A stretch of DNA of 64,000 nucleotides, taken from assembly GCA_903832005.1 (NCBI GenBank), contig CAIKZO010000077.1:1-64000 (forward strand), given 5' to 3'. This document shows positions 1 through 8,294 of the stretch, one piece after another. Each line of letters begins with the position of its first letter. Within the stretch, counting starts at the first letter, position 1. A program made the position numbers and the translations under genes. The notes beneath the pieces were generated by a model. That model ran no database searches and was not told where the DNA came from. It saw only the letters and a program-made list of their open reading frames with translations. This DNA comes from Enhydrobacter aerosaccus. Lineage in GTDB: Bacteria > Pseudomonadota > Alphaproteobacteria > Reyranellales > Reyranellaceae.

Positions 1-147
1 AGGCCCACGTGACCCTGGGCCAATGCGTTGCCCTGCTCGGCGGCCTTGAGATGCCAGGCGAGCGCCTCGCGATAGTCGCGCGTCACCGCCTTGCCGCGTT
101 CGTAGAGGCGACCGAGTGTCTCCTGCGCCACCGGATCGCCCGAGATG
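1..147 (-). pseudogene. Sel1-like repeat protein fragment, cut by the window edge
   Basis: Read on the minus strand, the first ~147 bases encode GDPVAQETLGRLYERGKAV followed by an alternating Ala/Gly helix-turn-helix pattern (YREALAWHLKAAEQGNALAQ), which is the Sel1/TPR-like repeat signature. The segment has no start of its own. Upstream, near base 140-147, it abuts a different coding segment in another reading frame. I therefore read it as the 3' part of a Sel1 gene that lost its beginning. The rest lies beyond the window, so whether it is still expressed cannot be judged. Confidence 0.5.
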
Positions 148-267
148 CTCCGGCGGACACTTACTGACAACGTAGTGGATCAGCGCTTTGAATTTCTGAC
201 GGTCGAACTGTTGCATTGCCTCTTGGGGGCGCGGCGGTTCGCCAGTGCCGTCATTACTGTACACCAT
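140..267 (-). pseudogene. Panacea/SocA-like domain N-terminal remnant
   Basis: An ATG on the minus strand at 267 opens a frame beginning MVYSNDGTGEPPRP, followed by QQFDRQKFKALIHYVVSKC and then PPEHLG. The FDRxKFKAL-HYV pattern resembles the start of Panacea (DUF4065, SocA-like) antitoxin-domain proteins, which normally continue with KLNKILWYSD-type sequence. Here that continuation is missing and the DNA switches to Sel1-repeat coding in another frame. The frame stays open to the window edge, so a chimeric product is possible. The family assignment rests on about 20 residues and is tentative. Confidence 0.4.
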
Positions 268-350
268 GAGACCTCTTGGGAACATCCGTAGAACGCGGGG
301 TATCCCCTGCGGTTGCTGGGTTATCCGCCCCTCCCTTGAGGAGGGTCGGA

Positions 351-360
351 TTATTGTTGC
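351..360 (+). promoter_or_regulatory. Intergenic decamer TTATTGTTGC, copy 1
   Basis: One of three exact copies of TTATTGTTGC in the window (also at 27671 and 31031). All three lie between divergently transcribed genes, and an AT-rich 10-mer is rare in this GC-rich DNA. This copy lies 73 bases before the gene at 433. It could be a regulator site or, read on the minus strand, part of a promoter -10 region. Confidence 0.35.
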
Positions 361-369
361 GAATAACGC

Positions 370-400
370 TTGACTATATAATGCATATATCGCAATATTC
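370..400 (+). promoter_or_regulatory. AT-rich putative promoter of the phage-like gene
   Basis: TTGACT at 370-375 matches a sigma-70 -35 box. It is followed by an AT-rich run (376-410) holding several possible -10 hexamers such as CAATAT about 17 bases downstream. The 345-420 stretch is far more AT-rich than its surroundings, as expected of a promoter on acquired DNA. A stem-loop (CCCTCC, loop CTTGA, GGAGGG) lies just upstream at 329-345. The exact -10 cannot be fixed by eye. Confidence 0.4.
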
Positions 401-432
401 AATATCTAGATTCCATCACCGGAAATTTGGCT

Positions 433-1119
433 ATGCCCCGCATCCGAACCATTGACCCCCACTTTCCCCGAACCCCCAGCCTGTCGCGCGTCAGCCGCGA
501 GGCGCGGCTATTCTTCATCCTGCTCTGGACCCTCGCCGACGATTCCGGCCGCCTGCGGCTCGATCATGAGCGTCTGATCGACCAGCTCTATCCGTTCGAC
601 AGCGATGCGCCGTCGCTGCTGCCGGTCTGGATCGGTGAGCTGGAGTCTGCGCGTTGCATCGAGCTCTATCGTGTCGAGGACGTCGAGTATCTGCGCGTGC
701 GCAAATGGCGGCAGCTGCAGACCTGCATCCAGCGGCCGACCCGCAGCCGGCTGCCGGCGGCGCCTCATGAGGCTCATGAGCCTCATGAGGAATCGCCTCC
801 GATGCAGAAGCGGCGGGCATCGAAGGCCGATCCTCATGAGGAAGAGTTTTTTTTGGAGGGTGTCGAGCTGCCCGGCACGCCCGGAGAGTTCCCGCCCGAT
901 CGCGTGCGCCAGATCCTGGAGATCGCGCTTCGCCAGTCGATGGCGAACAAGAAAGGCCAGACCGCGACAGCGCGGTTCGTCGAACTGGCCGGTCGCACGG
1001 ATGGGACATGGGGCGGACGCGGGACGCCCAACGGCCGCAAGGAGCCCGCGGCCGACGCCGAGCGCAGCATCGGTCCCGCCGAGCTGATGGGGCTGCCGGC
1101 CCCGCGCGCCGGCCGATAG
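433..1119 (+). CDS. Phage replication-organizer-like DNA-binding protein
   Basis: A 228-residue protein. The N-terminal ~110 residues start MPRIRTIDPHF and continue SREARLFFILLWTLADDSGR and YLRVRKWRQLQ. This layout is typical of prophage proteins with a winged-helix, DnaT/replisome-organizer-like N-terminus. The rest is low-complexity: His/Glu-rich, basic and then acidic, ending in a Gly/Arg-rich tail. ATG 433 is preferred over TTG 427 because GGAAA at 421-425 is spaced correctly. The terminase gene follows after 9 bases, supporting a phage origin. The function is inferred from architecture, and the C-terminal half is not recognised. Confidence 0.55.
   Translation: MPRIRTIDPHFPRTPSLSRVSREARLFFILLWTLADDSGRLRLDHERLIDQLYPFDSDAPSLLPVWIGELESARCIELYRVEDVEYLRVRKWRQLQTCIQRPTRSRLPAAPHEAHEPHEESPPMQKRRASKADPHEEEFFLEGVELPGTPGEFPPDRVRQILEIALRQSMANKKGQTATARFVELAGRTDGTWGGRGTPNGRKEPAADAERSIGPAELMGLPAPRAGR
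761..841 (+). repeat. Short palindromic microrepeats CCTCATGAGG inside the phage-like gene
   Basis: Within the gene at 433 the self-complementary TCATGA core recurs four times: three nearly contiguous copies at 764-790 in CCTCATGAGG-type contexts and one at 832-841. They encode an imperfect PHE/AHE peptide repeat in the linker between the N-terminal domain and the tail. Slippage-type expansion is a simple explanation. Confidence 0.6.
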
Positions 1120-1128
1120 GGGCCGCGC

Positions 1129-2574
1129 ATGATGAACGTCAGCCGCGCGCAGCTTTCGGCGTGGGCAGCGTCGCCCGCGCTGTTCGTGCGCGAGATGTTC
1201 GGCGTCGTGCCCGATGCCTGGCAGGAGGAAGTGCTGGCGGCCTTCCCCAAGGCGCCGCGGCTCGCCATGAAGGCGTGCAAGGGGCCGGGCAAGACCGCGG
1301 TCGAGGCGTGGCTCGCCTGGAACTTCCTGGTCACGCGGCCCGAGCCCAAGATCGCCGCCACCTCGATCACCGCCGACAATCTGTTCGACAATCTCTGGGC
1401 CGAGATGGCCAAGTGGCAGCAGCGGTCGGCGTATCTGCGCGAGCACTTCAAGTGGACCAAGGATCGCATCGTCTGCAAGGCGCGCCCCGAGACCTGGTGG
1501 ATGTCGGCGCGCACCTGGAACCGCACCACCGACCGCACCCAGCAGGGCAACACGCTGGCCGGTCTCCATGCCGACCACATCCTCTTTCTTCTCGACGAGA
1601 GCGGCGGCATTCCGGACGCGGTGATGGCGACGGCGGAGGCCGCACTCGCCTCGTGCATCGAGGGCCATATCGTGCAGGCGGGCAATCCCACGCATCTCGA
1701 AGGTCCGCTCTATCGCGCCTGCACGTCGGAGCGCCGCCTGTGGCATGTCACCGAGATCACCGCCGATCCGGACGATGCGCGCCGCTCGTCGCGCGTGCGC
1801 GTCGAATGGGCGAAGGAGCAGATCGAGAAATACGGGCGCGACAATCCCTGGGTGCTGGTCAACGTGTTCGGCAAGTTCCCGCCAGGCTCGCTCAACACGC
1901 TGATCGGGCCGGACGAATGCCGCGCCGCCATGGAGCGGGTCTATCGGCCGGAGGATATCGAGCGCGCGCCGCGCGTGCTGGGCGTCGACGTGGCGCGCTT
2001 CGGCGACGATGCCTCGGTGATCTTCCCGCGCCAGGGGCTGGTGGCGCTGCCGCCGATCAAGATGCGCAACGCCGACGGGGTCCAGGGCGCGGGCGCCGTC
2101 GCACGCAAGGCCGCCGACTGGAAGGTGGACGCGATCTTCGTCGACGATACCGGTGGCTGGGGCGCGTCGTGGATCGATTGCCTGCGCACCTTGGGCCATG
2201 CGCCGATCGGCGTGGGCTTCGCGTCGCGGCCCAACGACCCGCGCTACGACAACAAGCGCACGGAGATGTATTTCGAGGCCGTGCAGTGGATCAAGAACGG
2301 TGGGGCGTTGCCGAATGTGCCGGAGCTGGTCGCGGCGCTGTCGCAGACGACTTATTCCTTTCGCGGCGATCGCCTGCTGCTCGAACCCAAGGAGCAGGTG
2401 AAGGCTCGGCTCGGCTATTCGCCCGACGATGCCGATGCGCTGGCGCTCACTTTCGCCCAGCCGGTGGCGGGCCGCGAGATCTTCGCCGACCGCACGATGC
2501 ACTACGACGCAATGCGCTCGCGTGGCCGCCGCTTCGCGCTCACCGAGTACGATCCGCTGGCGGAGGTTGATTGA
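1129..2574 (+). CDS. Phage terminase large subunit (TerL-like)
   Basis: A 481-residue packaging ATPase/nuclease. The ATPase half has a Walker A-like ACKGPGKTA (around residues 47-55) and a Walker B-like HILFLLDESGG (around 148-158). The C-terminal nuclease half contains GVDVARFGDD and IFVDDTGGWG, the acidic motifs of the RNase H-like fold. The length is normal for TerL. In phages it moves DNA into proheads and cuts it. No small terminase, portal, protease or capsid gene lies nearby, so packaging is unlikely from this locus alone. It is either a remnant or a domesticated copy. The frame is intact. Confidence 0.8.
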   Translation: MMNVSRAQLSAWAASPALFVREMFGVVPDAWQEEVLAAFPKAPRLAMKACKGPGKTAVEAWLAWNFLVTRPEPKIAATSITADNLFDNLWAEMAKWQQRSAYLREHFKWTKDRIVCKARPETWWMSARTWNRTTDRTQQGNTLAGLHADHILFLLDESGGIPDAVMATAEAALASCIEGHIVQAGNPTHLEGPLYRACTSERRLWHVTEITADPDDARRSSRVRVEWAKEQIEKYGRDNPWVLVNVFGKFPPGSLNTLIGPDECRAAMERVYRPEDIERAPRVLGVDVARFGDDASVIFPRQGLVALPPIKMRNADGVQGAGAVARKAADWKVDAIFVDDTGGWGASWIDCLRTLGHAPIGVGFASRPNDPRYDNKRTEMYFEAVQWIKNGGALPNVPELVAALSQTTYSFRGDRLLLEPKEQVKARLGYSPDDADALALTFAQPVAGREIFADRTMHYDAMRSRGRRFALTEYDPLAEVD

Positions 2575-2583
2575 TGAGCCCTT

Positions 2584-2676
2584 CGTCGTCCCGACCGAAG
2601 CGCCGTAGGCGCGCAGTGGAGGGACCTCTCTTCGTTGCGCGCGAAGACAGGCCCCTCGGCTTCGCTCGGGGCGACG
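2584..2676. repeat. Imperfect long inverted repeat (palindromic intergenic element)
   Basis: Arms CGTCGTCCCGACCGAAGC (2584-2601) and GCTTCGCTCGGGGCGACG (2659-2676) pair at 16 of 18 positions. An inner pair, GAGGGACCTCTCTTC against GAAGACAGGCCCCTC, also matches at 13 of 15. The ~93-base unit can fold into one long hairpin. It looks like a dispersed intergenic palindromic element. It separates the terminase gene from the giant gene and could end transcription. No T-run follows. Confidence 0.6.
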
Positions 2677-2823
2677 GGAATCGCGCGCTCCGTTCGTTAC
2701 CGCACGCACAAACGTTCGATGCGTCGTCGTGCGCAAACTTCTTTGGCGACAATTAATTTGCACTCATTGTATGAACACGACGCTTCCCGTCCCTCCGCCG
2801 CTGCCGAGACTCGAGGAAACCAG

Positions 2824-5800
2824 ATGTCCACGCGTGAAAAGCCTGTCTCCGGCACGGCACCGTCTCCGCAGCGCACGCCGCTCCCGGTCGACGTCCTGCG
2901 CAAGGTCGTGGGCGGTCGCGGCGACGACAAGAACGACCGTCCCGATCCGACGGTGCTGGTCGGCCAGAGCATCGCCGCCCATGACGCCAGCGCGGAGGCG
3001 GCCGCTCTTCAGGATGCGGACATCCCCGCGCCGATCAGCGCCGAAGAATTGGTTGAGGATCAGGGCGGCGACGATATCGGCGCGGAGATGGCCGACTTCG
3101 GCGGCACCTTGCCCGAGATGGCGGATTTCAGCGACGAGGCGGTGATGGCGCGGGTGGCCCTCATCGAGGCGCTGCCGGACGACGACATCGAAGAGAGGCT
3201 GAAGGCCGACGGCGACCCTGAGGAGGGCACCGTCTCCGAAGAAGAAGTGCGGTCGCTGGTCGACTACGTTGTCGCCGCGCCGTCCCCGCAAGGCTCGCTG
3301 GAAGCGGCTGACGCGTCGAAGGACGAGGTGTCGGTCGAGAAGGCGCCGGTCGAGTCCGGGGCGGCGAAGACCGGGGCGGAGACGGCCAAAGCGGCCGCGT
3401 CGCCGTCGGACACCGCGGACGAGGCGTCGTCCGACGGTGCCGAGACGATGCAGGACGACGCGATCGGCAAGATGATGCCGGCGAAGCTCGGCGCTCCCGC
3501 GGTCGTCGAGGCCAAGGCTGTGCCTGCCGATCCGGCCGTCGACACGCTGGTGTCGGAAGCGGCGACCAAGGGCACCGATAGCGGCTCGCAACAGACCGCG
3601 CCGGCGACCGAGACGTTGGTCACGCTTCCGGTCTCGAAGAACTATTACGAGCGCGAGCGCGAGCGGAACCAGCTCGGCACTGCCACGACCAAGCTGGTCA
3701 GCCCGCACGATTATCGTCCGACCGCCGAGGGCGTCGCGCAGGTGCACCAGGCGCAGGACGCCTTCGACGCCGCGCGCGGCCGGTCGATTGCCGCCAACAA
3801 GGACTGGGCCCAGAAGGTCGCGGACAAGCGTCCGGCGCCGGAAATTGCCGAGGCCGCGAAGGCCAAGGACCTGGCGGAAGCCGACTTCGCCAAGGCGACG
3901 ACCTTGCTGACGGGCAAGATGCTGCCGGCCGACTACAAGCCGCATCCGCGCACGGACATCCCCAGCCCCTGGCAGGTCGAGCAGATCGCCAAGACGGCCT
4001 ATCTGAAAGCCAAGGCGACGGGCAACGCCGAGCAGATCGCGGCGGCCAAGAAGGCCTACGACGCGGTCAAGCTGCCGGAGAGCAAGGCCGCCACGGTCGA
4101 CCTGATGACGGCCAAGCACAAGGCGGCCGGGACCAAAGTGACCGCGATCTCGATGAAGATCGCCAGCCTCGACAAGAATACCGACACCCTGGCCGAGAAG
4201 AAGGCCACGGCGCAGCCCAAGCTGGTCAAGGACCTGATCGAGTACAAGGCGTTCCTCGAGCGCAATCCGCACATGCGCGACCTGACCTATTACGCGCGCG
4301 AGAAGCTGAAGGACCGCACGCCCGCGCTGATGAAGACGTTCACCGAGTTCCGGGACGCGCGCACGGGCCTGCAGATGAACGCGGCCTTCCGGGCCGAGCT
4401 GGTCAAGGATCTGAACGCCGCCAGCAAGGACCTGGTGCGCACCGCGGCCTTCATCGACGTGGCCCAACAGTCCGACGGCGCGCCGGCGAAGGATCTCGCC
4501 GCCGCCGACGCCAGGATCAAGGACGCGGACGCCAAATGGCTGAAGGCCGGCGAGGGCCTCAAGTCGGCGGTGACGGACGACCAGGTCGCGTCCGACAATC
4601 GCAAGGCCGCGCTTGCCGAGTCGGAAAAGGCGCTGGGCACCCATAACGCCAAGACCGCCGAGTACCGCAAGCTCGACCCGGTCACCGACCAGCGCATCAA
4701 GGCGCTCGAAGCGCAGCAGGACGTCGTGATGAAGGGCGTGTACGGCAAGTTCCACAGCATCGACTACAGCGAATACAGGATGTCCGATGCGCAGATGCGC
4801 ATCAATTCGGCGAAGCAGCTGCTCGGCGACAAGGAACGCGAGCTGATTGCCGCGTTCCGGGGCATCCTGCCGTACGAGAAATGGGACAACACGATCTACG
4901 ACCTGGGCCGCAAGCGCGGCGGCACCACCGAGTGGTCGGTCGGCCAGTTCGACAACTTCGCCGGTGCGGTCAAGCATGCGGGCAAGGTGGCGGGCGAGTA
5001 CAGCGTGTACCAGAGATACATGGCGTTGGCGGTCAAGGATCTCGCCGAGCACAAGGGCATCCATGCGGGCCTGGTCGCGCAATACAATGATCTGGCGCGC
5101 ATGATCGGCTGGGCCAAGATGGGCGGCGAACAGGCCCTCAAGGTGGCGGAAAAGGCCCTGGGCGATTCGGAAAAGAGGCTCCAGGAATTCGGCACGACCT
5201 TCGTGAAGCTGGCCGAGCGTGCCGAGGCAACCCAAAAGGCCGTCGTGGCGGCGAAGCAGAAACTCGATACCACGAGCCTGCAACTGGCCAAGAACGAGGG
5301 GCGGCGGGGACCCCTGTTCGAAGCGCGCGTCGGGCAGATGCGGGTCGACGTCAACGAGGCCAAGGCGGCGCATTTCACCGCCACCCAGCTGGCCGACCAG
5401 GCGCAGGCCGACGTCGACAACTATCGCGGCTACAAGGGCAACGAGATGCCCAAGGCCAATGGGCCGACCCAGATCGAATCGCAGAAGAAGCAGCGGCTGG
5501 TCGATGCCTACGTCCAGGTCTCCAAATGGGCGACCGAGGACAAGGCACGGGCGGAGAGTGCCGACGCCAAAAAGGCCAGGCTGGAGAGCGTGGCCTCGTG
5601 GAACGCCTGGCAGGGCACCGTCGACAAGGCGAAGGCGGCCACGGTGCGCGAGGAGGCGACGACCAGGCGCGCCGCCGACGCGATCCTCGAGGTCAAGGCC
5701 GCGAGCTTCGCGCAGAAGCTGGCGGTGAGCGCCAAGCAGACGATCGAGATCCGCGCCTTCAACTTCCTCGACACGCAGAAGGCGGAGCTGCGCACCAAGG

Positions 5801-7290
5801 TGGCGACGGCGACGGGCGACGCCAAGAAGACGCTGCAGGCCCAGCTCGATCTCACCGAGCGGGCCGAGGCCCGGCTCGGCAAGTCGGTCACGACGCAATA
5901 CCAGGACGACGTGCCGGAAGCCGCCGGCACGGACGCGAAGCCCGCCGCTGGTCCCGCCGACAAGGCAGCGGCCGCGAAGGCCGAGGCGGAGGCCGCCAAG
6001 GCCAAGCCCGACACGAAGAAGGCGCTCGACGGGCTGCAGGCAACGACGAAGTTCACCGGTCCGGGCAAGCTCGAACCGGGCGCTAAGCTCGAGAAGAAGC
6101 CGGACGGCAAGTGGGAGTACAGCCCCGCCAAGAAGCCCGATCCGTCGGTCAGCAAGGCCGAACTGAACAAGAAGGCGAAGGACGCCGCCGTCGATGCGCT
6201 GGCGGAGAAGTTCGGAGCGAAGTCGGGCGAGCTCGCCAAGTCGCTCGCGGGCGACCTGGCGCAGGAGATCACGCGCCTTCATGCCGAGCGTTCGGGCAAG
6301 GTCCTGAAGGTGGCGTACGAAAAGGTCCTCGCGGGCGAGGTCGTGCGCAACGTGTCGGTCGACGGCCTGCGCACGGTCGACACCGTGGCCCAGGTCTCGG
6401 TCAAGGCGCAGGCCGCTGCCTATCTCAGCAATCTCGGCGCCTATGGCACGGCCGAGTTCGGCCTCAAGGCCGAGGCGGGCGCGGCCGGCGCCGGCAAGGC
6501 CACCATCGCGGGCGAGCTCACGGTCGGCGGCAGCGGCAAGGTCTACGCCGCGGGCGGCGTCGACGTGGTCGCCACCGGCGCGGTCAATGCGCTGGGCCTC
6601 TCGGCCGAGATCGTGGCCAAGGCGCATGCGCGCGGCGAGGTCGAAGGCCTGGCGGGCTTCGGCATCGGCGAGCATGTCGAGATGATGCAGGGCGGCAAGG
6701 CGGGCGTCGAGGCGCTGGCCAGCGCCAGCGCCGGCGGCAAGCTCGGCATGGACGGCGCGTCGGTCAAGCTCAGCGCCTCGGCCGAGGCTTCCGCCCGCGC
6801 CGCTTACGTGCAGAACGCCAAGCTCGGCGACCTGAACGTCAAGGGCAACATCGAGGTGTGGGCCAAGGCGCGCGCCGAGGCGGTCGCCAACTTCTCGGCC
6901 GGCATGGTCAAGGGCAACATCGAGCTCAGCGGCAAGATCGGCGCCTCGGCCGGCGCGGGCGTGGGCGTCCAGGCCACGAAGAAGCTCAGCCTGTTCGGCA
7001 TGGAGCTGGAAGTCACCGGTGGCGTCAGCGCCGGCAAGCTGGGCGCCAATGTCGCGGTCGATGTTGGCTACAAGAACGGCGTGTTGCGCTGGAGCGTCGA
7101 TGTCGGCGCGGCGCTCGGCATCGGCATCAACCTGAAGCTGAGCGGCTCGATCGATTTCGTCGAGGTGATCAAGGCGGCCTCCAACTTGCTCGCAAGCATC
7201 TTCCAAGCGACGGCCCCGGAGTTCTCCAACTTCATCAGGCTCGAGGCGTTGAAGTTCTCGGCCCGCAACGGTGGAGATGTGTTCAAGTGA
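2824..7290 (+). CDS. Giant Ala/Lys/Gly-rich protein of unknown function (1488 aa)
   Basis: Not recognised. ATG 2824 is chosen because GAGGAAAC lies just before it; in-frame TTG codons further upstream fall in the palindromic element. Approximate layout: residues 1-270 acidic and Ala/Ser/Pro-rich; 270-1030 long Lys/Ala/Glu-rich helical, probably coiled-coil stretches; 1040-1110 an Ala/Pro/Lys linker; 1170-1440 Gly/Ala-rich alternating small-residue repeats (for example KGNIELSGKIGASAGAGVGV); then a final ~45-residue helix. There is no signal peptide, Cys pair or catalytic motif that I can name. The Gly/Ala segment recalls repeats seen in some large secreted or contractile-injection cargo proteins, but this is only a resemblance. 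It is translationally coupled to the next gene. Confidence 0.7.
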   Translation: MSTREKPVSGTAPSPQRTPLPVDVLRKVVGGRGDDKNDRPDPTVLVGQSIAAHDASAEAAALQDADIPAPISAEELVEDQGGDDIGAEMADFGGTLPEMADFSDEAVMARVALIEALPDDDIEERLKADGDPEEGTVSEEEVRSLVDYVVAAPSPQGSLEAADASKDEVSVEKAPVESGAAKTGAETAKAAASPSDTADEASSDGAETMQDDAIGKMMPAKLGAPAVVEAKAVPADPAVDTLVSEAATKGTDSGSQQTAPATETLVTLPVSKNYYERERERNQLGTATTKLVSPHDYRPTAEGVAQVHQAQDAFDAARGRSIAANKDWAQKVADKRPAPEIAEAAKAKDLAEADFAKATTLLTGKMLPADYKPHPRTDIPSPWQVEQIAKTAYLKAKATGNAEQIAAAKKAYDAVKLPESKAATVDLMTAKHKAAGTKVTAISMKIASLDKNTDTLAEKKATAQPKLVKDLIEYKAFLERNPHMRDLTYYAREKLKDRTPALMKTFTEFRDARTGLQMNAAFRAELVKDLNAASKDLVRTAAFIDVAQQSDGAPAKDLAAADARIKDADAKWLKAGEGLKSAVTDDQVASDNRKAALAESEKALGTHNAKTAEYRKLDPVTDQRIKALEAQQDVVMKGVYGKFHSIDYSEYRMSDAQMRINSAKQLLGDKERELIAAFRGILPYEKWDNTIYDLGRKRGGTTEWSVGQFDNFAGAVKHAGKVAGEYSVYQRYMALAVKDLAEHKGIHAGLVAQYNDLARMIGWAKMGGEQALKVAEKALGDSEKRLQEFGTTFVKLAERAEATQKAVVAAKQKLDTTSLQLAKNEGRRGPLFEARVGQMRVDVNEAKAAHFTATQLADQAQADVDNYRGYKGNEMPKANGPTQIESQKKQRLVDAYVQVSKWATEDKARAESADAKKARLESVASWNAWQGTVDKAKAATVREEATTRRAADAILEVKAASFAQKLAVSAKQTIEIRAFNFLDTQKAELRTKVATATGDAKKTLQAQLDLTERAEARLGKSVTTQYQDDVPEAAGTDAKPAAGPADKAAAAKAEAEAAKAKPDTKKALDGLQATTKFTGPGKLEPGAKLEKKPDGKWEYSPAKKPDPSVSKAELNKKAKDAAVDALAEKFGAKSGELAKSLAGDLAQEITRLHAERSGKVLKVAYEKVLAGEVVRNVSVDGLRTVDTVAQVSVKAQAAAYLSNLGAYGTAEFGLKAEAGAAGAGKATIAGELTVGGSGKVYAAGGVDVVATGAVNALGLSAEIVAKAHARGEVEGLAGFGIGEHVEMMQGGKAGVEALASASAGGKLGMDGASVKLSASAEASARAAYVQNAKLGDLNVKGNIEVWAKARAEAVANFSAGMVKGNIELSGKIGASAGAGVGVQATKKLSLFGMELEVTGGVSAGKLGANVAVDVGYKNGVLRWSVDVGAALGIGINLKLSGSIDFVEVIKAASNLLASIFQATAPEFSNFIRLEALKFSARNGGDVFK

Positions 7291-7835
7291 CAGGCATGGA
7301 CGACACCGCGGAACAGCTGCGCCGCAAGCTGGAGACCGAGCTGCCGCCGGCGCTGGCGGAGTTCGGCCGGCAGGCCCGGTCGACAATCACGCAACTGGCC
7401 GGGGCCGACGGCTGGTCGGAGGACCAGGCGGCGTGGCTCGCCGAGCGTGCGCTGGTGACGATGGTCGAGGATCTCGCGGCCGGCGTGCCGCCCGAGCAGG
7501 CGCTGGCCGACGGCTACAAGAAAGCCTGCCAGGCGCTGTCGCGGGAAGTGTTCGACGGCGCCCTGGCGCGCGGCGCCGAGCGCGACGTGGCCTTCCTGCT
7601 GTTGATCGAGCTCGAGAAGGAAATGGCCGCCCGCCGCGGCGAGGCGCCGCCGCCTTATTCGACGGCGCTGCAGATGGCCGGCTGTCAGGCCGTCGCTTCC
7701 GCCGCCGCGGAGGGGGCTTCGAGCGCCGACCAGATCGAAACCGGCTTCGCGATGATGCGCCAGCTCGCGCGGGAGTTCGGCGACGGTGAAGGTGAGGGCG
7801 AAGACGTCAGCCCAGCTGCTCATCCATCAGCTTGA
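7287..7835 (+). CDS. Small helical protein coupled to the giant gene (182 aa)
   Basis: GTG 7287 overlaps the giant gene's stop (GTGA), with GGAG at 7272-7275 upstream; ATG 7296 is an alternative start. The protein is mostly amphipathic helix, begins MDDTAEQLRRKLETELPP after the alternative start, and ends in an acidic Gly/Glu tail. No family is recognised. The 4-base overlap implies production together with the giant protein, so it may be its chaperone, adaptor or immunity partner; this is inference only. Its 3' end overlaps the convergent cinA-like gene by 29 bases. Confidence 0.6.
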   Translation: MTGMDDTAEQLRRKLETELPPALAEFGRQARSTITQLAGADGWSEDQAAWLAERALVTMVEDLAAGVPPEQALADGYKKACQALSREVFDGALARGAERDVAFLLLIELEKEMAARRGEAPPPYSTALQMAGCQAVASAAAEGASSADQIETGFAMMRQLAREFGDGEGEGEDVSPAAHPSA

Positions 7836-8289
7836 GCGCTTCGAGCGCAAAGGCGCGCATGTTGGCGACACGATCCGGCGACGCGGTCTCGAGGGTGCGC
7901 GCGATCTTGCCTTTAGGGCCGACGACCGCGACGCAGGTGTGGCCCGCGGCATCGCCGTAGCGGTTGCCGGTCGGGCCGGCGGCGCCGGTCTCGGCCAGGC
8001 CCCAGGTCGTGCGCAGGCGGCCGCGCACCAGCTCGGCGGCGAGCGTGGCCCACGGCTCGGAGGAGGAGCGGATGTCGCCGCGCTTCTCCTTGGTGGCGTC
8101 GAGGAAAGCGATGCCGGCGGGGCCGGTGTAGACGACCGCGCCACCCATGAAATAGGCCGAGGCGCCCGGTACCGCGAGCAGCGCCGCCGAGAGCAGGCCG
8201 CCCGAAGAGGATTCGCTGATCGCGATCGTCTCCTTGCGGGCCTTGAGCTTCTCGCCAACCTTGGTGGCGAGGGGGAGGAGGGTGTCCAT
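7807..8289 (-). CDS. CinA-like C-terminal domain protein (nicotinamide-nucleotide amidase type)
   Basis: A 160-residue stand-alone CinA C-terminal domain. Family members (PncC) hydrolyse NMN to nicotinate mononucleotide and ammonia in the cytoplasm. The family motif ESCTGG reads ESSSGG here (residues ~24-29) and the TGIAGP motif reads TGAAGPTG, so the site is recognisable but altered. ATG 8289 (MDTLLPLATKV) is chosen because the domain begins there; the upstream frame is an antisense shadow of the next gene. It follows the DOPA-dioxygenase-like gene by 5 bases and is probably co-transcribed with it. Activity is uncertain because of the substitutions. Confidence 0.8.
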   Translation of the reverse strand: MDTLLPLATKVGEKLKARKETIAISESSSGGLLSAALLAVPGASAYFMGGAVVYTGPAGIAFLDATKEKRGDIRSSSEPWATLAAELVRGRLRTTWGLAETGAAGPTGNRYGDAAGHTCVAVVGPKGKIARTLETASPDRVANMRAFALEALKLMDEQLG

Positions 8290-8294
8290 CGGCG

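Noticed and set aside
297-345. GC hairpins (GGGGTATCCCC and CCCTCC-loop-GGAGGG) as a terminator
   Set aside because: No T-run follows either stem, and they lie in a divergent promoter region rather than after a gene.
508-2763. 751-codon open frame antisense to the phage-like genes
   Set aside because: It covers two well-supported plus-strand genes, its translation is Arg/His/Leu-rich with no family features, and such shadows are common in GC-rich codon use.
2635-2823. N-terminal extension of the giant protein from TTG 2635
   Set aside because: It would translate the palindromic repeat. ATG 2824 has GAGGAAAC at proper spacing.
2764-7386. 1540-codon open frame antisense to the giant gene
   Set aside because: It mirrors the entire plus-strand gene. 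The plus strand has a ribosome site, Lys/Ala composition consistent with real coding and a coupled downstream gene; the antisense product is Arg/Leu-rich nonsense.
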